Shown one piece after another: positions 1 through 6,308 of a stretch of 20,088 bases of DNA. Source of the DNA: a virus. Location of the stretch: IMG/VR virus record IMGVR_UViG_3300042564_002100, positions 1 to 20,088 of that record, one strand, 5' to 3'. Positions within the stretch are counted from its first letter, which is position 1; each line of letters starts with the position of its first letter. The translations under genes and the position numbers were made by a program. Under the pieces are notes generated by a model, which did no database searches, was not told the origin of the DNA, and was given only the letters and a program-made list of their open reading frames with translations.

Positions 1-1366
1 TCATATCCGTATTTTTATTTGAGGTTAAATAATGTTCTTGGAACAATCCCAACTCATCGAAACCTTCAGGGTCAACATAGAATGTTTGTCCTTGACAACA
101 ATTTGTTGATTTGTGCCATTGTAACCAAGGTATTGTGAATCTGAAATTTCTCGCCATACCAACTGTATTGGTTTCATTCAAAGGATCGTATGGTTGTAGT
201 GCGAATTTCTCACCATAAACAAAATCAATAGTATTATTAGTATAATGGACAATAGCAATTGCTTTTTGGTCTTTACCCGGTACAATGATTTTATCACCAA
301 GAGAGTTATAATAATAAACAGAATCACTATCCGTTTGACCGTTACTATTACTGTAACCAAAAAATTCCTTACTACCCAAATAATTAACAGATCCGAAATT
401 GGTATAGTCCTTATAAACAGAACTATTTAAACCTGCCGGTGATTCTGACCAAGGAATATTCATATTCCATATATTAACATTAAATAAGTCAATGTCACAT
501 ACAGATTCAAAGTTTAAAACATCTTGATTCCAATGTGGCTCTGGTGTCCCACTATCGTAGAAATTGGTCATGCCTGATGGGTATACCAAGACCCTCGCTT
601 CTCCTCCTATTGATAATGTCGTATAGTTAGGAATATTTCTATCCACAGTGATTATATCACCATTAACTTCTGTAATTCTATATGTTAAAATAGGCGTACA
701 ACTTTGAAATGACATAAGGCAAGATCTGTCACTAGGTGGTACTGGTGGGCATGGATTGTATGGTGAATAAACTGTCGTACAAGGGGATGAAACCGAAGTA
801 TAAGTACAATTACAATTAGTTAATCCTAACCCATCATAATAAATTGTAACAAAATCTCCCGCTGAAAATGAATATGTTGTTGCGGTATTACAAATACTCG
901 GAAATAATTCCATAGTATTTTCGTTGAAACCCAAATCAATCATATTAACATAATAGTTACCCGTCTTTACATATTCACTACCCGTTCTCGCATACCAATT
1001 AGTAGGTAGTGTGGTTGTGTCAGCACTGAAAAATCCTCTCATAGGTGCAACATTATAGACATTTGAAACTATGGAATCCATAAATGGTATTCCGTATGTT
1101 GCTCCCGATACGGTATCAACATAATATGGGTACTTTACATTTTGAAAGTTGGCTTGGGGTACAGGCGCTCCATTTTGTGAATTAAAAGCGGGTTCTAACA
1201 CAACACTATTTGTTTGATTAAAACCGCTTATTGCGTTGTATGAAACCTCACTATCCCCAACTTGGAAATAAGTTATGTTAAAATTACCTTGTGATATTTT
1301 TTGTCTACCAATATCGGTAATTCTTGTATTAACTAAACCTGATGTATTTTTTAATATATAAGCCAT
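1..1366 (-). CDS. Putative tail-fibre or tail-collar structural protein, C-terminus missing
   Basis: The frame is open from ATG at 1366 to the left edge, giving about 455 codons with no stop, so the gene is cut by the window. The protein begins MAYILKNTSGLVNTRITDIG and continues with RQKISQGNFNITYFQVGDSE. The pattern of a short 'TD.GR' helix followed by a strand and 'GDSE' recalls the N-terminal attachment part of phage tail-collar fibre proteins; this is a resemblance I recognise by eye, not a search result. Further in there are Cys-rich stretches (NCNCTY, PCPPVPPSDRSC) and many aromatic and Asn/Gly residues, typical of beta-rich fibres. It is the last gene visible in the adhesin block, 28 bases after the 537-residue protein. 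The start is chosen because AGTATTTATA lies 4 bases upstream and the preceding gene ends at 1395. The receptor and exact role are unknown. Confidence 0.72.
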   Translation of the reverse strand, partial: MAYILKNTSGLVNTRITDIGRQKISQGNFNITYFQVGDSEVSYNAISGFNQTNSVVLEPAFNSQNGAPVPQANFQNVKYPYYVDTVSGATYGIPFMDSIVSNVYNVAPMRGFFSADTTTLPTNWYARTGSEYVKTGNYYVNMIDLGFNENTMELFPSICNTATTYSFSAGDFVTIYYDGLGLTNCNCTYTSVSSPCTTVYSPYNPCPPVPPSDRSCLMSFQSCTPILTYRITEVNGDIITVDRNIPNYTTLSIGGEARVLVYPSGMTNFYDSGTPEPHWNQDVLNFESVCDIDLFNVNIWNMNIPWSESPAGLNSSVYKDYTNFGSVNYLGSKEFFGYSNSNGQTDSDSVYYYNSLGDKIIVPGKDQKAIAIVHYTNNTIDFVYGEKFALQPYDPLNETNTVGMARNFRFTIPWLQWHKSTNCCQGQTFYVDPEGFDELGLFQEHYLTSNKNTDM

Positions 1367-1370
1367 TTTC

Positions 1371-1380
1371 TATAAATACT
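1371..1380 (-). promoter_or_regulatory. AGTATTTATA motif 4 bases before a start codon
   Basis: On the minus strand the gap reads AGTATTTATA, then GAAA, then the ATG at 1366. The same ten bases with the same 4-base spacer occur before the plus-strand gene at 3113. As a -10-type element it would place transcription start at or very near the ATG, giving a leaderless mRNA. It could instead be a translation-initiation signal. The function is inferred only from position and recurrence. Confidence 0.4.
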
Positions 1381-1394
1381 TTATTAGTTGTTTT

Positions 1395-3008
1395 TTATCG
1401 AGTAGGGATGTTCATAACATTACTTTGTGGTGATCCTGTGACATTACAACAACTACATCCCTCAATTTTTGATGTAGTTATATATACTTTATCGGTTGAT
1501 TTAACGTAACAAGACGAAGGATTCTTAATTATTGAAGTTATAACCGTTCCTGATATCACGTCAGTACCTGATATTGTAATACTATTATATGTTAAAGTGG
1601 TCGCGGTTGAGTATTCTTGAGTGTTTGGTAGACATGTTGAAACTCCTGTAGTTATGATTTGTGTTGATGATGCGGTTGTTGGTGTTATACTCACAGGAAC
1701 TCCATTTTTATGTACTTGAACAGTATTGGTTTTACTTCCAAACGCCGGATTGGTCGCCACCATAAAATTATTATATTCGGATAAATTAAATGTTATTATT
1801 GTACCGGACGGTAAGTTTGATATAATATTATTACTTATATCTCTAACGACAACTTTAAATGTTAATTTATACTGAGTTAACCCTAATTGTATTATTGTAG
1901 AATCTATCGTTAAATTATATGAATTTGTTGATGGTCCGTTTGGAACAACTGCGGTCTGTTGTAATACTGTTGACACTCCATCTTGTACCCAAATACTATA
2001 AGTACCCGCCGGTAAATTATTAAACATTGGTGATTGTTGTGTTGTAATACCTCCATCTTTTGAATATATTACGGGTGGTTGAGCGTTAACGGGATTTATT
2101 ATTAAAGATCCCGTAGAGGTGTTAACACAATTAGGAGCGCTAATAGTGGGTGAAATTAAACTCATTACAGGTGAAGTACAAGCCCCCACATATGTGGTGG
2201 CATTACCCGGTGGTCCGTATAAATCCCAACTACCTATTGGTGGAATACTTGCGTTAGTGTCTATTATCATTGTTTGTTGATTTATATCAACAAACCAATA
2301 AGCTTGTGATAATCCTCCCCATCTCATAACGAGAGATCCAGAACTCCAAGTTGGTTTACCATTTACAATATTACCCGTTGGTATGAATGTATATAATGTA
2401 GTATTTCCTTCAGAGTTAGTATATTGTAAACATAGATTAGGATACACAACAGGTATTGGTGTCGGTGTTGGTGTGGGAGTTGGTGATGGTGTTGGACTAG
2501 GAACAAGTAAAGAACAGGTTGTCGTTGCCGTATAATCAGGACCTCCGTTTGGCCAATTGTAGTCGGTTACTGTTACAGTATACACTCCATTGGAAGTAGC
2601 GTTAAGTAAAGTAGCCCCTAAAGTTCCTGTACTCCAAAGAATTTTGTAAGGTGGCGTTCCACCCGATACCAACATAGTAATACTATTATTTGATAGATTT
2701 GGACTACAAGTAATAGTCATTGGTGTTATTGTAACAATATCACACTGATTAACCCCTGTAACTCTATTACAAACATAAGATGCGGTACATACACCACAAT
2801 TAGCATAAGAGCCCTGTAAAGTGGTTCCTATTGATGAATATGTGGGTGAATTAGGATATAATGAACTAAAACTAATAACAGTACAACAACCACTGAAATA
2901 ATTTGGTACTACCACATACCATACTTGACCAAGAATTAATGGTGATGCGTAGTCGGTTAGTGTAAATGTAAAACTGGAATCACAACAGGATTTGAAATAA
3001 TATGTCAT
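1395..3008 (-). CDS. Mosaic tail adhesin: Cys-rich module, two SprB-like repeats, Pro-Thr linker
   Basis: This 537-residue protein is a string of distinct modules. Residues 1-75 form a Cys-rich unit (YFKSCCD, then WYVVVPNYFSGCCTV, then CGVC) that resembles the C-terminal half of the protein at 3274-4014. Residues about 95-168 form an SprB-like repeat (GGTPPYKILWSTG, then NGVYTVTVTDY). Residues 170-187 are a Pro-Thr linker. Residues about 189-277 form a Trp/Gly-rich domain containing MRWGG, IPPIGSW and a closing GAC. Residues about 286-355 are a second SprB-like repeat ending in LPAGTYSIWVQDG. The remainder (356-537) is beta-rich, ends in a Cys cluster (GCSCC), and is not recognised. No signal peptide is visible, which fits assembly in a phage particle rather than secretion. 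It lies downstream of the baseplate genes, so a host-binding fibre or adhesin is the likely role. The start follows a gap bearing an AGATATTTATA motif. Confidence 0.75.
   Translation of the reverse strand: MTYYFKSCCDSSFTFTLTDYASPLILGQVWYVVVPNYFSGCCTVISFSSLYPNSPTYSSIGTTLQGSYANCGVCTASYVCNRVTGVNQCDIVTITPMTITCSPNLSNNSITMLVSGGTPPYKILWSTGTLGATLLNATSNGVYTVTVTDYNWPNGGPDYTATTTCSLLVPSPTPSPTPTPTPTPIPVVYPNLCLQYTNSEGNTTLYTFIPTGNIVNGKPTWSSGSLVMRWGGLSQAYWFVDINQQTMIIDTNASIPPIGSWDLYGPPGNATTYVGACTSPVMSLISPTISAPNCVNTSTGSLIINPVNAQPPVIYSKDGGITTQQSPMFNNLPAGTYSIWVQDGVSTVLQQTAVVPNGPSTNSYNLTIDSTIIQLGLTQYKLTFKVVVRDISNNIISNLPSGTIITFNLSEYNNFMVATNPAFGSKTNTVQVHKNGVPVSITPTTASSTQIITTGVSTCLPNTQEYSTATTLTYNSITISGTDVISGTVITSIIKNPSSCYVKSTDKVYITTSKIEGCSCCNVTGSPQSNVMNIPTR
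2452..2493. repeat. Seven degenerate GGTGTT-type hexamers coding a Pro-Thr linker
   Basis: On the plus strand there are seven consecutive six-base units of the form GGNGNN or GGTATT (GGTATT, GGTGTC, GGTGTT, GGTGTG, GGAGTT, GGTGAT, GGTGTT). Read on the minus strand they encode alternating Pro with Thr, Ser or Ile, forming the linker at residues about 171-186 of the 537-residue protein. Short tandem units of this kind can change copy number by slippage, which would change linker length without shifting the frame. Confidence 0.7.
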
Positions 3009-3054
3009 TTAATAATAATTCTTACAAACTAAATAATAATTGGTTATTTTTAGT

Positions 3055-3065
3055 TATAAATATCT
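3055..3065 (-). promoter_or_regulatory. AGATATTTATA motif upstream of the 537-residue adhesin gene
   Basis: The minus strand reads ACATTAATTA, then AGATATTTATA, ending 46 bases before the ATG at 3008. This is the AGTATTTATA motif with one extra A. The upstream ACATTA is also found just before the motif copy at 10235-10244. The position, in the gap that separates this gene from the convergent pair upstream, suits a promoter that restarts transcription of the last part of the cluster. There is no experimental support. Confidence 0.38.
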
Positions 3066-3098
3066 TAATTAATGTTTTGTGGTATTAATAAGTATTAG

Positions 3099-3108
3099 AG
3101 TATTTATA
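3099..3108 (+). promoter_or_regulatory. AGTATTTATA motif 4 bases before the plus-strand small gene
   Basis: The plus strand reads AGTATTTATA, TTAT, then the ATG at 3113. The motif and the 4-base spacer match the copy before the gene at 1366 even though the two genes are on opposite strands. This supports a signal tied to gene starts rather than a strand bias in composition. A leaderless promoter is the simplest reading; no Shine-Dalgarno sequence is present. Confidence 0.42.
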
Positions 3109-3112
3109 TTAT

Positions 3113-3295
3113 ATGAAATTATTAAGAACTATAGAAAAGATGGTTACTGAAGCGGAGAGAGCTTATGAAGAAGCATGCGAGAGAGGCGCTAAACCACAGG
3201 TGTTGGATAAATTAGAAAAAAACTATTTGGACTCACTTAAACTGATGTCTTTATACGAGAGTGTTGAGAAAAATCAACAAGGGAAGACACCCTGA
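3113..3295 (+). CDS. Small charged helical protein, the only plus-strand gene
   Basis: The 60-residue product starts MKLLRTIEKMVTEAERAYEE and is rich in Glu, Lys, Leu and Ala with almost no Gly or Pro, so it should form a helical hairpin broken near residues 25-28 (GAKP). That composition is coherent and quite unlike the Thr/Ser/Asn/Gly-rich beta proteins around it, which argues for a real gene. It lies in the gap between two minus-strand genes, reads away from the 537-residue adhesin gene, and its last 22 bases overlap the end of the convergent gene at 3274-4014. The AGTATTTATA motif sits 4 bases before its ATG. I do not recognise the family. A small accessory or regulatory (moron-like) protein is possible, but no DNA-binding motif is evident. 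Confidence 0.62.
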   Translation: MKLLRTIEKMVTEAERAYEEACERGAKPQVLDKLEKNYLDSLKLMSLYESVEKNQQGKTP

Positions 3296-4014
3296 CAATC
3301 ATTACAATCTCTCATTGGTGGGTATGGGAATATATTAGAGGTTTCTCTATTTGTCGTGTTGTCCCAATCAACACTCGTGTATGTCTCACTTGGTAATGAG
3401 TAATTAGCCACCACTGTGGTACATCCTGTATATCCTGTGCCACTACCCAAAGATGATCCCGACATATTAATATACCAACTTGTATTAGGTGTAAATGTGT
3501 CTTGAAACACACCATCCAGAGTGAATGTGTAGTCATAACAACAAGCACTAAAATAGGTTGGTGCTACCACATTATAACACCCTTGACAAGTTGTAAAAAC
3601 AGATCCACTATAAGTTATAGGTAACGCAACGTCATTTGTGAATTGATATCCAGAATATACCCAACACTGACTATAATCATCTAATGAAACAATGTCACCA
3701 AAATTAAGATTTGGATTATCTTCCGTATAGATACAATTAGACAAATCACTACAATTACAGAAGGTAAAATATACATTTGGTAGATATGTACAAGTAACTA
3801 ATTGAAATTTTTCACAGGGGACTATGGTCTCAATAATTTTAAGACCCACTGATGGGGCGTCAATAAATAATGGTGGTAGTGGTATTACATCAATTGGGGG
3901 TACATTATTGGTTATAGTATCAATATATTGACATTGATTACCATAAACATCACAAATATATATTTCATATGGTGGTGTAAGACCCGTTATTGATGATATG
4001 ATAATACTCCTCAT
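3274..4014 (-). CDS. Cys-rich adhesin-like protein related to the 537-residue protein
   Basis: This 246-residue protein has many Cys residues, often paired (CNCSDLSNC, CQGC, ACC, CNDC), and ends in Cys. The N-terminus (ITGLTPPYEIYICDVYGNQC) resembles the end of an SprB-like repeat. The second half (YFSACCYDYTFTL, later WYINMSG and GCTTVVANYSL, closing DCNDCQGVFPC) matches residues 1-75 of the protein at 1395-3008 in order and spacing of its Cys, Trp and aromatic residues. It starts 7 bases after the 761-residue SprB-repeat gene ends, so the two are probably co-transcribed and may act in the same tip structure. The Cys pattern could bind metal or form disulfides after release from the cell; the sequence does not decide which. 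The last codons overlap the plus-strand gene by 22 bases. Confidence 0.68.
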   Translation of the reverse strand: MRSIIISSITGLTPPYEIYICDVYGNQCQYIDTITNNVPPIDVIPLPPLFIDAPSVGLKIIETIVPCEKFQLVTCTYLPNVYFTFCNCSDLSNCIYTEDNPNLNFGDIVSLDDYSQCWVYSGYQFTNDVALPITYSGSVFTTCQGCYNVVAPTYFSACCYDYTFTLDGVFQDTFTPNTSWYINMSGSSLGSGTGYTGCTTVVANYSLPSETYTSVDWDNTTNRETSNIFPYPPMRDCNDCQGVFPC

Positions 4015-4021
4015 AACTTAT

Positions 4022-6307
4022 TTAACAAGATACACAATTTATATCATACAATATGGACACTTGTACAGTAACGTTTTGGTTTGATAATGTGTCTGTAGTT
4101 TCTTCACAACTTGTATTAACCGTAATTGTATTATTTTCACTATCAACAATAACCTCACCAATACCTGTTACACTACTTAGTAATGAGTCAACAGTATTGT
4201 ACCAACTAGTATTTGCCGGTACATCATTTAAAGTTGTTGCGGTATAGAATGATTGAGTAAAAGCACTTCCGGCAACTGTTGCCACCGCAGAGAATGTTGC
4301 TGAACTTAATAAACAATCAACACACCCACTAGTTAGATCCAAGTACCCCTCAAGTAACATTTTACCTAAAGTTCTTTCTGTAATATTACCACTTGATATC
4401 GTACTTTCACAAATATTATATTCACTAAGGTTTGATAATACAAATACCCCGGTTAATGTTACCGATTTAGTTATCGCACATCCATCGTTGTCTTGTACCG
4501 TTAAAGTGTATGTACCTGCGGATAGATTGTTAATTGACGTACCTGTTTGACCATTGACATTTGATGACCATGTTAGGGTAAATGGGGGTATTCCTTGATA
4601 TATGTTAGCAAATATCTCCCCATTGGATCCGTTAGTGGAGCTTGTCGGTATTAACATAAAATTTATTTGTTCACTATCATCTATTGAGAAATAATTAATC
4701 TCTCTACACCCAAAAAAATCCTCTACCATTACTTGATAATACCCTGACGATAGATTATTAAAAGTACATGAACTCGATGGGATTTGAGGTGATGGTGGAA
4801 CATAACTTCCATTACCCCCTTGAATTGAGTATATGAATGGTGAAGTTCCTCCGGTTGTTTTGAATATTTCAACTACCCCGTTATTACCACCACAAGTAGT
4901 TCCTGTTACTTGTGTTGTGATATTATATAGTGATGTTGCCGAGATTATAACGGTACCACTATAAGTACAAATATTGTCTGTTATTTTTAGTGTATACGTA
5001 TCGGGAAATAAACCATTAAACGACGTACTTAAAGACGTTGTTTGAACCGATACATCACCATTAGTATTTGTAAGAGAATAGTTATAATCAGAATTCGCAT
5101 TACCATTTAATATAATTGTTATACTACCATTGTTGTTACCACAAACACTATTAATTCTATCAATTGATCTTACGGCAAAACTATTTGGTTGGGCTAATAT
5201 TACTTGAGTTGGACTAACACACAGGGATGAGTCGGTTACAATTATATCGTATATACCCCCATATAAACCAGAAAAGGTATATGTTTGGTTATAAGATATA
5301 TCAATATAATTTATTGATGGTATATAATACCTATATGGTGGAGTTCCATTAATTACCGTTATCTGTATTGATCCGTTGGGGTCAAAGCAAGTCGGTGGTG
5401 TTGGTACCACTTCCTGTATTGTAACAGGGGGTACTTCACTTATTTGAGCACTCTGAGTATATGTACAACCTTGAGCGTCTGTCACTGTAACATTATACAC
5501 GCCGGCGGTTAGTCCCGTTATTGATGTACCCGTTAATGACTGACCATTAATTAATAATGATGGCGTTGGTGATGACCATAAATAAGTATATGGTGATACA
5601 CCCGTTAAACCTGTTATCAATATTTTACCGACCCCTTTTGAAACATCTCCACAATTTGAACTATTAACCGGATATAATCCGTAATTTAATTGAGTTGATT
5701 CCTGTATTATACAATTCTCGCTTCTTCCAGTACATCCACCGCCATCATCAGCAATCACATAATAAATACCATATGGTAAACTATCGAAAACTAACGAACC
5801 GGAGTCTACGGATACTAATCTTATTAAATCAGGATCCGATGGTTCGTTTGGTGGTGTAAGAACCGGAGTTACTCTATTGTTGTTGTTTTCTAAATATAAT
5901 TTATATGTAACAGTACCATTAACATTGGCAACCTCAGCAGTTAAGGATCCATTTTCTAAACCGCAAGTCGTTGCGCTTACGCTAGTAATTGACGCACAAC
6001 TGGATGCGGAAGAAACATATATATTAAGTGTTGTTCTATTGTTTTGTGTGGTGGCACTAGGTCCTCCACACGAATCATTTATTTCTAAAACATATAAACC
6101 GGCAGGTAAGTCACTATATGTTCTTGGTCCACTTAAGATACCTGTTTCAACTGTTTCTGAACCACCAGGTCTCCAAGGGTTAGGTAAAAACCAAGTAATA
6201 CTAATCGGTTCTGACGATGCGGACAAATTAAGGGTAAATGACCCCGATCCATTATTTTGACAGTCACCAATTACACTAAAACTACTAAAATTAAAATCGC
6301 AAGCCAT
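4022..6307 (-). CDS. Phage adhesin with about seven tandem SprB-like repeats
   Basis: The 761-residue protein is built from about seven units of 70-95 residues (roughly 4-85, 103-199, 206-290, 297-373, 380-455, 463-543, 548-619). Each follows the pattern 'C...NGSI.I...GGTPPY.Y.W......' then 'L.AG.Y.V.VTD..GC', for example SITGLTAGVYNVTVTDAQGC and NLSAGTYTLTVQDNDGC. This is the pattern of SprB repeats in the cell-surface gliding adhesins of flavobacteria. Residues 620-761 form a different C-terminal module that resembles the end of the gpI-like protein at 6309-9290. No signal peptide or type IX secretion tail is evident, so it is not a secreted host protein. The gene starts 1 base after the gpI-like gene stops, placing it in the tail operon. 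The likely role is a baseplate-attached fibre that contacts the host surface. Confidence 0.8.
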   Translation of the reverse strand: MACDFNFSSFSVIGDCQNNGSGSFTLNLSASSEPISITWFLPNPWRPGGSETVETGILSGPRTYSDLPAGLYVLEINDSCGGPSATTQNNRTTLNIYVSSASSCASITSVSATTCGLENGSLTAEVANVNGTVTYKLYLENNNNRVTPVLTPPNEPSDPDLIRLVSVDSGSLVFDSLPYGIYYVIADDGGGCTGRSENCIIQESTQLNYGLYPVNSSNCGDVSKGVGKILITGLTGVSPYTYLWSSPTPSLLINGQSLTGTSITGLTAGVYNVTVTDAQGCTYTQSAQISEVPPVTIQEVVPTPPTCFDPNGSIQITVINGTPPYRYYIPSINYIDISYNQTYTFSGLYGGIYDIIVTDSSLCVSPTQVILAQPNSFAVRSIDRINSVCGNNNGSITIILNGNANSDYNYSLTNTNGDVSVQTTSLSTSFNGLFPDTYTLKITDNICTYSGTVIISATSLYNITTQVTGTTCGGNNGVVEIFKTTGGTSPFIYSIQGGNGSYVPPSPQIPSSSCTFNNLSSGYYQVMVEDFFGCREINYFSIDDSEQINFMLIPTSSTNGSNGEIFANIYQGIPPFTLTWSSNVNGQTGTSINNLSAGTYTLTVQDNDGCAITKSVTLTGVFVLSNLSEYNICESTISSGNITERTLGKMLLEGYLDLTSGCVDCLLSSATFSAVATVAGSAFTQSFYTATTLNDVPANTSWYNTVDSLLSSVTGIGEVIVDSENNTITVNTSCEETTDTLSNQNVTVQVSILYDINCVSC

Positions 6308-6308
6308 T

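Noticed and set aside
178-430. Short open frames on both strands (60-61 codons)
   Set aside because: Both lie inside the longer minus-strand frame open from 1366 to the left edge; their translations are low-complexity Ile/Leu/Val strings typical of out-of-frame reading.
3312-3548. 78-codon minus-strand frame
   Set aside because: Wholly inside the 246-residue gene in another frame, with a His/Thr/Trp-rich random-looking product.
4053-6260. Plus-strand frames of 64 and 127 codons opposite the SprB-repeat gene
   Set aside because: Antisense shadows of a repeat-rich coding sequence; no start motif and no recognisable domain.
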